Made by a program: the position numbers and the translations under genes. Below, piece after piece: positions 17,595-28,723 of a stretch of DNA of 64,000 nt (position 1 is its first letter; every line of letters starts with the position of its first letter). The notes below the pieces were generated by a model. The model saw only the letters and a program-made list of their open reading frames with translations, did not search any database and was not told the DNA's origin. The stretch comes from Bog-473 sp963807675 (lineage in GTDB: Bacteria > Actinomycetota > Acidimicrobiia > Acidimicrobiales > RAAP-2): positions 62,001 through 126,000 of the forward strand of contig CAWECP010000013.1 in the NCBI GenBank assembly GCA_963807675.1, written 5' to 3'.

Positions 17595-20500
17595 ATGGCC
17601 ATAGGCCTCTACGACCCGGCATACGAGCACGACGCCTGCGGTGTCGGCATGGTGGCCGATCTGCACGGGCGGGCCGATCACGACATCGTCGACCGCGGCC
17701 TCACCGTGCTCGAGCGCCTGGCCCACCGCGGCGCCTCGGGCGCCGAGGTCGAGACGGGCGACGGCGCCGGCATTCTGGTGCAGATCCCCCACCGCTTCCT
17801 GGCCGGAGCGGCCGAGGCGGCCGGGTTCACGCTGCCCGACGCCGGCGGCTACGCCGTAGGACTGGCGTTCCTGCCCACCGACCCCGACGACGCCCTGAAG
17901 GCCCGCACGGTGGTGGAGCAGCTGGCGGGGGAGGAGGGGCTGGCCGTGCTCGGCTGGCGGGTGCTGCCCACCGAGCCCGAGGGGCTCGGCAAGACGGCAC
18001 TGGCCGCCATGCCGACGATCGAGCAGGTGTTCGTGGCCCCGGCGGGTGCCGCCGTCGACACCATGGCGCTCGAGCGCCGGGCCTACGTGCTGCGCAAGCG
18101 GGCGGAGCACGCGGTGGACGGCCTCTACTTCCCGTCGCTCTCGGCGCGCACACTCGTCTACAAGGGCATGCTCACCTCCGAGCAGCTGCGCCAGTTCTTC
18201 CCCGACCTGCGCGACCCGGCCTTCGAGTCGGGACTGGTGCTGGTGCACTCGCGCTTCTCCACCAACACCTTCCCGAGCTGGCCGCTGGCCCACCCGTACC
18301 GCTACCTGTGCCACAACGGCGAGATCAACACGCTGGCCGGCAACCGCAACTGGATGCGGGCCCGCGAGGCCCTGCTGGCCACACCGCTCATTGAAGGGGA
18401 ACTGTCGCGCCTCTACCCGGTGTGCACGCCGGGGGCGAGCGACTCGGCCAGCTTCGACGAGGTGCTCGAGCTGCTCCACCTGGGCGGGCGCTCCCTGCCT
18501 CACGCCGTCCTCATGATGATCCCCGAGGCGTGGGAGAACCACACGCTGATGGACCACGAGCGCCGCGCCTTCTACCGCTTCCACGCCACCTTGATGGAGC
18601 CCTGGGACGGACCGGCGGCGGTGTGCTTCACCGACGGCACCCTGGTCGGCGCCGTGCTCGACCGCAACGGCCTGCGGCCGGCGCGCTACTGGGTGACCGA
18701 CGACGGCCTGGTGGTGCTGGCCAGCGAGGTGGGCGTGCTCGACATCGCACCCGAGCGCGTCGTGCGCAAGGGCCGCCTGCAGCCGGGCCGCATGTTCCTG
18801 GTCGACACCGCCCAGGGCCGGCTGGTGGAGGACGAGGAGATCAAGGCCGAGCTGGCCGGCGAGCACCCCTACGACGAGTGGCTGGCGGCCGACCAGGTGC
18901 GCCTGGACGAGCTGCCGAAGCGCAGCATGCTGACGCCGCAGCACGGCAGCGTCGTCACGCAGCAGCGCCTGTTCGGCTACACGACCGAGGAGCTGCGGGT
19001 CATTCTGGCCCCCATGGCACGGGCCGGGATCGAACCGCTCGGGTCCATGGGCTCGGACACGTCGATCGCCGTGCTGTCGGACCGCTCGCGCCTGCTCTAC
19101 GACTACTTCACCCAGCTCTTCGCCCAGGTGACCAACCCGCCCCTCGACGCCATCCGGGAGGAGCTGGTGACGTCGCTGGCCGCCACTATCGGCCCTGAGG
19201 CCAACCTGCTGGACGCCCGGCCGGGATCGTGCCGGCAGATCCTGCTGCCGCTGCCGGTGATCGACCGGGACGACCTGGCCAAGCTCATGTACGTCAACGA
19301 GCACGGCGAGACGCCGGGCTTCAAGGCCTTCGCCATCGACGGGCTGTTCGAGATCACCGAGGCGGGGGAGGCCGGTGCGCCGACCGAGGCGGGCGGCGAG
19401 GCGCTGCGCCGGGCCATCGAGGAAGTGCGGCGGCGGGTCTCCGAGGCCATCGCGGGCGGGGCCAACCTGATCGTCCTGTCCGACCGCAACTCGACGGCCG
19501 AGTGGGCCCCCATCCCCTCGCTGCTGCTGACGGCGGCGGTGCACCACCACCTGGTGCGGGAGAAGACGCGCACCCAGGTGGGCCTCGTCATCGAGACGGG
19601 CGACGCCCGCGAGGTGCACCACATGGCGCTGCTGATCGGCTACGGGGCGGCGGCGGTCAACCCGTACCTGGCCCTCGACTCCATCGACGACATGATCTCC
19701 GAGGGGCTGCTTCTGGGCATCTCGCCCCGGCAGGCGCGCCGCAACTACATGAAGGCGGCCTGCAAGGGCGTGCTGAAGGTGATGTCGAAGATGGGGATCT
19801 CGACGGTGGCGTCCTACACGGGCGCGCAGGTGTTCGAGGCCATCGGCCTCGACGGGGCGCTCATCGACGAGTACTTCACCGGGACGTCCTCCCGCATCGG
19901 CGGCGTCGGGCTGTCCGTGCTGGCGGCCGAGGTGGCCACGCGGCACCGGCGGGCCTACGAGCCGCGGCTGACCGAGCTGGCTCACCGCGAGCTCGAGGTC
20001 GGCGGCGAGTACCAGTGGCGGCGCGAGGGCGAGTTCCATCTCTTCAACCCGAAGACGGTGTTCAAGCTCCAGCACGCCACACGCTCGAAGCAGTACGGCA
20101 TCTTCAAGGAGTACACGACGGCGGTCGACGACCAGTCGACCAAACTGGGGACGCTGCGCGGGCTGCTGCGGCTGCGGCCGGCGGCGGGCGGGCCCATCCC
20201 CATAGAGGAGGTGGAGCCCATCTCGTCGATCATGGCCCGCTTCTCGACCGGGGCGATGTCGTACGGGTCGATCTCCAAGGAGGCCCACGAGACCCTGGCC
20301 ATCGCCATGAACCGCATCGGCGGGCGCTCCAACACCGGCGAGGGCGGGGAGGACGCCGACCGCTACACGCCGGACGAGAACGGCGACCTGCGGCGGAGCG
20401 CCATCAAGCAGGTGGCGTCGGGCCGCTTCGGCGTGACCAGCGAGTACCTGGTCAACGCGGACGACCTGCAGATCAAGATCTCGCAGGGCGCGAAGCCGGG

Positions 20501-22149
20501 CGAGGGGGGCCAGCTGCCCGGCAACAAGATCTGGCCCTGGATCGCCAAGACCCGCAGCTCGACGCCGGGCGTGGGGTTGATTTCGCCGCCGCCGCACCAC
20601 GACATCTACTCCATCGAGGACATCGCGCAGCTCATTCACGACCTGAAGTCGTCCAACCCGGCTGCCCGGGTGCACGTGAAGCTGGTGGCCGAGGTGGGCG
20701 TGGGCACGGTGGCGGCCGGGGTGGCCAAGGCGCACTCCGACGTCGTCCTCATCTCCGGGCACGACGGCGGCACGGGGGCGGCACCGCTCACGTCGCTCAA
20801 GCACGCCGGCATCCCCTGGGAGATCGGGTTGTCCGAGACGCAGCAGACGCTGTTGGTGAATGGCCTGCGCGACCGGATCGTGGTCCAGGTCGACGGGCAG
20901 CTCAAGACCGGGCGCGACGTCGTCGTGGGGGCGCTGCTGGGGGCGGAGGAGTACGGGTTCGCCACGGCCCCGCTGGTGGTGTCGGGCTGCATCATGATGC
21001 GGGTCTGCCACATGGACACGTGCCCGGTCGGCATCGCCACCCAGAAGCCGGCGCTCCGCCAGAAGTTCTCGGGCAAGCCCGAGTTCGTCGAGACCTTCTT
21101 CGAGTACATCGCCGAGGAGGTGCGCGAGCTGCTGGCCTCGCTCGGCTTGCGCTCGCTCGAGGAGGCCATCGGGCGGGTGGACCTGCTCGACACGGAGGCC
21201 GCGGTGACGCACTGGAAGGCGGCCGGGCTCGACCTGTCCTCGGTGCTGGCCCAGCCGGACGTGCCCGACTCGGTGGGGCGGCGGCAGACGCGGCTGCAGG
21301 ACCACGGGCTCGAGAAGGCACTCGACCACCAGTTCCTGGACGAGTGCGCGCCGGCGCTGGCCGACGGCACGCCGGTGCAGGTCTCGCTGCCCATCAACAA
21401 CGTGGACCGGACCGTGGGGACGCTGCTCGGCTCCGAGATCTCGAGGCGCTACGGCGCCGCCGGCCTCCCGGCGGACACCATTTCGCTGACCTTCACCGGC
21501 TCGGCCGGGCAGAGCTTCGGTGCCTTCGTCCCCAGCGGCGTGACCATGCGCCTGTGGGGCGACGCCAACGACTACTTCGGCAAGGGCCTGTCGGGCGGGC
21601 GCCTGGTCGTGCGGCCACCGCGGGATTCGCCGTTCGCGGCCGAGGAGGAGATCATCGCCGGCAACGTCATCCTCTACGGCGCCACGGCGGGCGAGGTCTT
21701 CATCCGGGGCCAGGTGGGGGAGCGCTTCTGCGTGCGCAACTCGGGCGCCACGGCGGTGGTCGAGGGGGTGGGCGACCACGGCTGCGAGTACATGACCGGG
21801 GGTCTGGTGGCGGTGCTGGGCCCGACCGGGCGGAACTTCGCCGCGGGCATGTCGGGCGGCGTGGCCTATGTCTACGACCCCGCCCGCACCTTCGGGCAGC
21901 GGGTCAACCTGGGCGACGTCGACGTCGAGCCGCTCGACCCGGATGACAGTCTCCTGGTCCACGAGCTGGTGCAGCGCCACCTGGCCGAGACGGGCTCGGT
22001 CGTGGCCGAGCGGTTGCTCGAGAGCTGGGACGCCGAGGTGCTCGAGTTCGTCAAGGTCATGCCGCGCGACTACCGCCGCATTCTGGAGGCGACCCGCCTG
22101 GCCGAGGCGCAGGGGCGTTCGGTGGAAGAGGCCGTGATGGAGGCCGCCC

Positions 22150-22157
<8 letters not shown>
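17595..22157 (+). CDS. gltB: Glutamate synthase large subunit (GltB)
   Basis: 1,520 residues from an ATG with GGAAGGA upstream. The frame stays open far upstream to 16395, but family homology begins here. The first 14 residues are a propeptide and Cys15 (DACGVGMV) is the N-terminal nucleophile of the glutaminase domain. The FMN-binding synthase domain lies at about 830-1200, with GGRSNTGEGGED and the cluster motif CIMMRVCHMDTCPVG for the [3Fe-4S] centre. A C-terminal GltB beta-helix (GXGXG repeats near YGATAGEVFIRGQVGER) closes the protein. It makes glutamate from glutamine and 2-oxoglutarate together with GltD, whose start it overlaps by 8 bases. Confidence 0.97.
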
Positions 22158-23694
<1,537 letters not shown>

Positions 23695-23900
23695 GGATGT
23701 TTGGCTTGCTCGTTGGACGTGTCTGGACGTTCTTTTGAGCGGAGAACCCGGGGGGACGTCGTTTCGAAAACGCTTAACCGCCGCGTTTAGCGAACGCCGG
23801 CCGCTCCACTACCCGTCTCCTCACTGTTCGGCCGACCTCCATTCGCCCACAGGACAGCGGTCTCGTCGTCGCCCGAGATCGGGCCTCGACCTCCTCCTGG
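23695..23900. other. Gap between convergent genes
   Basis: No gene is seen. A short perfect hairpin word, GCCCGAGATCGGGC, lies at 23871-23884 just beyond the stop of the SDR gene and may act as a weak terminator. CGTTTCGAAAACG near 23759-23771 is another small inverted repeat. Confidence 0.3.
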
Positions 23901-24653
23901 TCAGGAATCCGAGCTGATGACCTCTGCCCGCGCCCCCACGATGGATTGCAGCCGCGCGGCGACGTGCGACGTGCTCTCCTCGTCGGTAAAGACATAGCGA
24001 CGACCCCGCCTGATGGCGTCGACGACGTTCGCCGCCACGATCGACGGCTCAAGCGTCCCGATCGGGTTCATCCCGGTACGCACCATGCCGGGCATGACGA
24101 CGCTGGCGCCGACCGGAACACCCAGCGATGCAAACTCGGCGGCCAGGACGTCCGTCAGCCCGAGCACGCCGTGCTTGGCCACGGTGTAGGGGCCCAGGCG
24201 ATCGAGCGGCAAGACCGCGGCCAACGAGGCGACGTTGACGACGTGGCCCTCGTCTCCCGTCGCCAGGATCAGCGGCACGTAGGTGCGCGCTCCGTGGATG
24301 ACGCCCCAGAGGTCCACGTCGAGGACCCGGTGCCACTCATCGAGCGACAACTCCCAGGCGTACCCTCGGTTGACGATGCCGGCGTTGTTCACGGCCACGT
24401 GGAGGCCCCCGTACTGCTCGACGGCGAGCGCGCCGGAACGCTCCACGTCGTCGGGGTTCGTGACGTCGATGCAGAGCGAAGAGAGATCACCGCCCGCGTG
24501 ACGGAGCCGGTCGGCTTCGGAATTGAGCCGGTCACCATCCAGGTCTGCCATGACGACCTTCATGCGCTCAGCCAAGAAGGCCTCCACAATGGCCAGGCCG
24601 ATGCCGCTCGCCGCTCCGGTGACGACTGCGACCCGATTCTGCAGCTCCAACAT
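23901..24653 (-). CDS. Short-chain dehydrogenase/reductase
   Basis: 250 residues from the ATG at 24653; a GTG at 24671 would add six. It is a classical SDR: the cofactor motif VVTGAASGIGLAIVEAFLAE lies at about 9-28. The NNAG motif is VAVNNAGIV, and the catalytic set is Ser in VVNVASLAA with Tyr and Lys in PYTVAKHGVLG. An acidic residue after the second strand (MADLDGDRL) suggests NAD(H) preference. Substrate is unknown. It is convergent with gltD and stands apart from other genes. Confidence 0.85.
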   Translation of the reverse strand: MLELQNRVAVVTGAASGIGLAIVEAFLAERMKVVMADLDGDRLNSEADRLRHAGGDLSSLCIDVTNPDDVERSGALAVEQYGGLHVAVNNAGIVNRGYAWELSLDEWHRVLDVDLWGVIHGARTYVPLILATGDEGHVVNVASLAAVLPLDRLGPYTVAKHGVLGLTDVLAAEFASLGVPVGASVVMPGMVRTGMNPIGTLEPSIVAANVVDAIRRGRRYVFTDEESTSHVAARLQSIVGARAEVISSDS

Positions 24654-24767
24654 GGTCCGATTGTCGCGCACTGGCCTCGGATCACGAGGCGGCCTGCCGC
24701 TTTTGGAGACGCGGGCTCACCGACGACAGGAAGAGGACCACCGCGTGGTCGTGGTCGTTCGCTCCGA

Positions 24768-25439
24768 TTAGCTGGGTCGTGAAGGAAGCGGTCGTTCGAA
24801 CCGAAAGAGTGGCTTGTAGTCGTAGTAGTAGGTCATCCATTGGAAGTAGTTCTCCTTGTGCCCGTTCGTCGGGACGAACCCGATCTGAAGGCGCGCTGCG
24901 GACACCGAGAAGCCCCGGGCATCGAACGCGGACACGACGTCGTCGAGGTCGCGGAGCGGCGGGAGGCGGAGGGCCTTCTCCGCCTCGGCGTGCCAGACGA
25001 CCATCATCGGGCTCGCGCTGTGGACACCCTCAACGGCGAAGTAGACCCCTCCGGGCGTCAGCGCTTCGAAGACCGCGTCGGCGTGGGCTTCGAGATCTTC
25101 GATGAGATAGATCACTTCGTGGCTGAACGCCACGTCGAAGCCCGTCCACCCTGACGGCACGGTGTCGGCCACGGCGTAGGTGAGCGGGCGATCGCCGGCC
25201 ATGCTGACGGCATCGCCGACCGCCCCCGGTGCCCGGTCGTAGCCCCACCCTTGGGCGATGCCGCAGGTGTCGGCAAGAAGGCGGAGAAACGCCCCACGGT
25301 TGCAGCCCACGTCGAGCACCTTGGCCCCCGACAGGTTGACGTCGATCGTCTTCACCATGGCGTCCCAGACGAAGCGATGCTCGTCCTGCATCGTCGCGTC
25401 CTCTTCCGCACCCTGCCAGTAGCGGTTGTCCTGGGTCAT
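24768..25439 (-). CDS. Class I SAM-dependent methyltransferase
   Basis: 223 residues from the ATG at 25439. The SAM-binding motif I is VLDVGCNRGAFLRLLA (about 41-56). An acidic motif II area lies in WGYDRAPG, and a motif III/post-III region in FDVAFSHEVIYLIEDLEAHA and LTPGGVYFAVEG. The C-terminal third is aromatic-rich (YFQWMTYYYDYKPLF), which may form the substrate pocket. Rossmann-type methyltransferase is clear; the substrate is not. No operon partner is evident. Confidence 0.8.
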   Translation of the reverse strand: MTQDNRYWQGAEEDATMQDEHRFVWDAMVKTIDVNLSGAKVLDVGCNRGAFLRLLADTCGIAQGWGYDRAPGAVGDAVSMAGDRPLTYAVADTVPSGWTGFDVAFSHEVIYLIEDLEAHADAVFEALTPGGVYFAVEGVHSASPMMVVWHAEAEKALRLPPLRDLDDVVSAFDARGFSVSAARLQIGFVPTNGHKENYFQWMTYYYDYKPLFRFERPLPSRPS

Positions 25440-25667
25440 CGACGAAGCCTATGGCCATCAGAGTCGACCGATCTCGGCTCACACCGAGCACGATCGGAGA
25501 AGCGCCCAATGGGGTGCGCTCCTAAAATCGTCTGATGACGACTTCAAGCGACCTCGGGCGCTGCATCGGGCGGTCCCGAGCTACCCGATAGTCGCCACAC
25601 GGGTCGGTCGGACGAACCCATGATCCCGTCCTCGTTGCCGAGTCCCGCACGAAAGGAAGCGAGCCTC

Positions 25668-25904
25668 ATGAAGACCATGACGTGCAAACAACTTGGCGGG
25701 CCATGTGAGCTCGCACATCACGGAGCTACTGCTGATGACGTCATAAAGGCGCAAGACAGCCACCTGAAGGAAATGGTCGCCGGTGGCGACGATGCGCACC
25801 AAGGTGCCTTGAAGGAGATGAAAGGCCGGTGGAAGCATCCCATTTCCGGAATGGGTTGGTACCGGCAAGCCAAACGCGACTTCGCGGCTCTCCCCGAGGA
25901 CTGA
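25668..25904 (+). CDS. Small DUF1059-like conserved protein
   Basis: 78 residues from the ATG at 25668, with AAAGGAAG upstream; an earlier in-frame start at 25620 gives an atypical leader. It resembles a family of small proteins opening with MKTMTCKQLGGPC and closing with a helix ending in ALPED. Two cysteines near the N-terminus and a His-His pair (LAHHG) could bind metal. Length fits the family. Function is unknown. Confidence 0.7.
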   Translation: MKTMTCKQLGGPCELAHHGATADDVIKAQDSHLKEMVAGGDDAHQGALKEMKGRWKHPISGMGWYRQAKRDFAALPED

Positions 25905-26029
25905 TTCCTCTCGGAGCACGCGGCGAGCCGTCGAGTGCGGTTTCGTCAAGGTCGAGCGCATCGTGAGCTCACGATGCGGTGACTGACCTGGCCGGGCGTA
26001 GCCTCTGAAGCGTAGGCAAATCTGGGGTC

Positions 26030-26836
26030 TCAGGCCGTTCCTCGCCCGAGTACCGCAAACATGGTGAAAGCGCCTCTGTCGCCCAATGACTGCGCGAACG
26101 CCTCGTCCAACGCCGCCATCACCTCAGCTTGCCGGTCGGCCTCCAGACCGGCCAGGCCCGCTTGGAACGGCGTGCCCGTCAGGCCCAGCGCCGCCGCATG
26201 CGGACCGTCCCAGTGCAGGGTCAGTTCTGCCACTTCGACCTCCCCCTCGCCGAAGCCCGCACCCGAGAACAGCGCCTCCACCTCCTCGAGGGTCATGGAA
26301 AAGCGCGTCATGTCGTAGATGCCCGGGAAGGGATCCTCGACCCCGCAGGACTGGAGGACCTCGGCGTAGGTGTCGAACGGGTCGAGGTGCCGTCCGCTCA
26401 GCCAGACCGCCACCGCCGCGGTGCCGCCGGGCCGGAGCACGCGGCGCATTTCGCCCATGGCGGCGCCACGGTCCGGGAAGAACTGGACGCCCTGCTGGCA
26501 CAGTACGACGTCCACGACGGAGTCGACCAGGTCCAAGTCCATGGCCGAGCAAACGAGTGACTCGATCCCCGTGCTGGCATCGTCCCTCGCCACCTGGGCC
26601 AGCATCCACTCACTGATGTCACTGGCGATGACCCGCCCGCCCTCACCCACTGCCGCGGCGGCCTGACGGCTGACCACGCCGGTCCCCGCCGCCACGTCGA
26701 GCACGTGCTGGCCGGGGCGAACGTCCGCGAAGGAGATGAGACGGTCGGCCCAGGGCTCGAAGATCACCGGCTCCAGGTGCCGGCGGTAGCCCTCGGCCAC
26801 CGTGAGAGCTGCGAAGGGACCACCGGCATCGGACAC
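26030..26836 (-). CDS. UbiE-like SAM-dependent methyltransferase
   Basis: 268 residues from a GTG at 26836. Motif I is VLDVAAGTGVVSRQAAAAVG (about 45-64), followed by VIASDISEWMLAQV and, in the motif III region, MRRVLRPGGTAAVAVW. The arrangement is that of UbiE/MenG-type or similar small-molecule methyltransferases. The substrate cannot be told. It diverges from the hydrolase at 26901, with 64 bases between starts. Confidence 0.8.
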   Translation of the reverse strand: MSDAGGPFAALTVAEGYRRHLEPVIFEPWADRLISFADVRPGQHVLDVAAGTGVVSRQAAAAVGEGGRVIASDISEWMLAQVARDDASTGIESLVCSAMDLDLVDSVVDVVLCQQGVQFFPDRGAAMGEMRRVLRPGGTAAVAVWLSGRHLDPFDTYAEVLQSCGVEDPFPGIYDMTRFSMTLEEVEALFSGAGFGEGEVEVAELTLHWDGPHAAALGLTGTPFQAGLAGLEADRQAEVMAALDEAFAQSLGDRGAFTMFAVLGRGTA

Positions 26837-26900
26837 GAGCGACAGCTTGTCACCGTCCTCCGCCCGTCGCGCTTCGAAGCCGCGCCGCTACGCTGCGCGA

Positions 26901-27689
26901 GTGCCTTTCGGAACCGCCAACGGCATCTCGCTGTACTACGAGCTGGACGGAGCGGGGGAGCGGCTCCTCTTCGTTTCGGGCACGGGTGCCGACCTGCGCC
27001 ACCAGCCCCGCTTGAGCGACGGCCCCATGGTCGAATCGTTCGAGGTGTTGGCCTACGACCAGCGCGGCCTCGGCCAGTCCGACGTGCCAGAGGGTCCCTA
27101 CACCATGGCCGACTACGCCGACGATGCCGCCGCCCTGCTCGACCTGCTCGGCTGGGACTCCTGCCGCGTGCTCGGCGTGTCCTTCGGCGGCATGGTCGCC
27201 CAGGAACTGGCCATCCGACACCCGGAGCGGGTCCGTCGCCTCGCCCTGGCCTGCACGTCGTCGGGCGGTGCCGGAGGCGCCTCCTACCCGCTGCACGAGC
27301 TGGCCGACCTGTCGGCGGAGGAGCGCGAGCGCCGCCAGTTCCTGCTGCTCGATACCCGTTGGGACGCCGACTGGCGGGAGGCCAATCCCGATATGGTGGC
27401 GCTCCTCTCGGCTCGCGTCAGCCGGCCGCCGGAACACGGTCAGCGTCTGCAGCTCGAGGCGCGCAGCCATCACGACACCGCCGAGCGTCTCGGTGCGATC
27501 GGTTGTCCCACTCTCGTCTGCGGCGGCCGTTACGACGGGATCGCCCCGCCGGCCAATAGCGAGTACCTGGCCGCTCACATCCCCGGAGCCCGACTGGAAT
27601 TGTTCGACGGCGGGCACATCTTCTTCATGCAGGACCCGACGGCGATGCCCGCCATCATCGACTTCCTCTCCGGCGACGGCCCGTCCTAG
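26901..27689 (+). CDS. Alpha/beta hydrolase
   Basis: 262 residues from the GTG at 26901. The fold is a canonical alpha/beta hydrolase: the early strand ERLLFVSGTG, then YDQRGLGQSDVPEGPY, and the nucleophile elbow VLGVSFGGMVAQELA with Ser94. A later Asp lies in GRYDGIAPP, and the His is in FDGGHIFFMQDP at the end. It resembles enol-lactone hydrolases and related esterases. The DinB gene follows after six bases, so the two are probably cotranscribed. The substrate is unknown. Confidence 0.82.
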   Translation: MPFGTANGISLYYELDGAGERLLFVSGTGADLRHQPRLSDGPMVESFEVLAYDQRGLGQSDVPEGPYTMADYADDAAALLDLLGWDSCRVLGVSFGGMVAQELAIRHPERVRRLALACTSSGGAGGASYPLHELADLSAEERERRQFLLLDTRWDADWREANPDMVALLSARVSRPPEHGQRLQLEARSHHDTAERLGAIGCPTLVCGGRYDGIAPPANSEYLAAHIPGARLELFDGGHIFFMQDPTAMPAIIDFLSGDGPS

Positions 27690-27695
27690 ACGCCC

Positions 27696-28241
27696 GTGTC
27701 CGCCGCCCCGGCCGGCAACGAACCGCTCGCCCTCCCGCCCTGCCCGGGCTGTGGTTACGACTATGGCGCAACCACGACGGCTGCGGCGCGCCGTGTCATC
27801 ACCGACGGTGCCTCAACGGCCAGCCAACTGCTCCTGTCGTCGTCACCACGGGTGACCGAGCGGCCTGGACCACAGGTGTGGTCACCGCTCGAGTACGCCG
27901 CCCACGTGCGCGACCTGTTCATGGTGCAACGGGATCGCATCATCGTGGCCCTCGTGATCGACAACCCGCACTTCACGCCGATGTACCGCGAGGAGCGGGC
28001 CGGCCTGGCCCGCTACGCCGAGGAGGCCCCTGCCGACGTCTCGACGACGCTCGTCTCTGCCGCCCGCCTGCTCGATTGGCTCTCCCAAGGCCTCGATCCC
28101 GGCCAGCTCGCCCGGCCCTGCATGTACAACCTGCCCGACCCGACCCAGGTGGACGTGGGCTGGGTGCTGGTCCACACCGCGCACGAGATGCACCATCACC
28201 TCGACGACATGCGGCGCGGGCTCGGCCTGTCCACCCGTTGA
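27696..28241 (+). CDS. DinB-family protein with N-terminal zinc-like motif
   Basis: 181 residues from a GTG. A CPGCGYDY motif near residue 16 resembles half a zinc knuckle. The rest is a four-helix DinB/YfiT-type bundle, with candidate metal-ligand histidines in EYAAHVRDLF and in HTAHEMHHHLDDM near the C-terminus. Members of this superfamily include mycothiol-dependent enzymes, which would fit an actinobacterium. It follows the hydrolase closely. The enzymatic activity is inference. Confidence 0.75.
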   Translation: MSAAPAGNEPLALPPCPGCGYDYGATTTAAARRVITDGASTASQLLLSSSPRVTERPGPQVWSPLEYAAHVRDLFMVQRDRIIVALVIDNPHFTPMYREERAGLARYAEEAPADVSTTLVSAARLLDWLSQGLDPGQLARPCMYNLPDPTQVDVGWVLVHTAHEMHHHLDDMRRGLGLSTR

Positions 28242-28254
28242 GCGGCGCCGCACC

Positions 28255-28695
28255 TCAGGGTGTAGCGCCGGCCAGCCCGTGCAGGGGTTGGTGTGGCATC
28301 AGCCCGCGCCACGCGCTGGGCAGCTTGAGCGCCAACCGGTGCAGCTCCTCCATGTGGGCGGCCGAGAGCGCCTCCAGATGTTCCTCGCCCTCGGCGGTCA
28401 GCTGCAGCCGGACGACCCGCTGATCCTCGGCGTCGCGGCTGCGGGTGACCAGCCCCGCCTCCTCGGCCCGGTCCACCAGGCCGACGGCGCTGTGGTGGCG
28501 GAGGAGGAGGTAGTCCGCCAACTCGCCGATCGTGGGCCCGCGCCGGTCGGGATGGCCCCGGATGGCCAGCAGGAGCTGGTGCTGGGCCGGCGTCAACCCG
28601 GTTGCCTCGGCTTGCTGCTCGCTCCAACGCAGGAAGCGGCGCAGGCCGGTCCGGAGCGCCAGCAGGTCCTCGTAGTCGGCGTCCGTTAATCGCAT
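28255..28695 (-). CDS. MarR-family transcriptional regulator
   Basis: 146 residues from the ATG at 28695. It has the MarR winged-helix core: LTPAQHQLLLAIRGHP, the recognition helix in YLLLRHHSAVGLVDRAEEAG, and the wing VTRSRDAEDQRVVRLQLT. It diverges from the chloride channel gene with only 25 bases between starts. That space contains overlapping palindromes (28702-28723), so autoregulation and control of the channel gene are likely. The inducing ligand is unknown. Confidence 0.88.
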   Translation of the reverse strand: MRLTDADYEDLLALRTGLRRFLRWSEQQAEATGLTPAQHQLLLAIRGHPDRRGPTIGELADYLLLRHHSAVGLVDRAEEAGLVTRSRDAEDQRVVRLQLTAEGEEHLEALSAAHMEELHRLALKLPSAWRGLMPHQPLHGLAGATP

Positions 28696-28701
28696 CGCAC
28701 C

Positions 28702-28723
28702 ACGATATCATCGTAATACGATG
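28702..28723. promoter_or_regulatory. Overlapping palindromes, probable MarR operator
   Basis: ACGATATCATCGT (28702-28714; arms ACGAT/ATCGT) overlaps CATCGTAATACGATG (28709-28723; arms CATCGT/ACGATG). The second palindrome runs into the first possible ATG of the channel gene. Their place between the divergent MarR and ClC starts fits a MarR dimer site that would block both promoters. Confidence 0.6.
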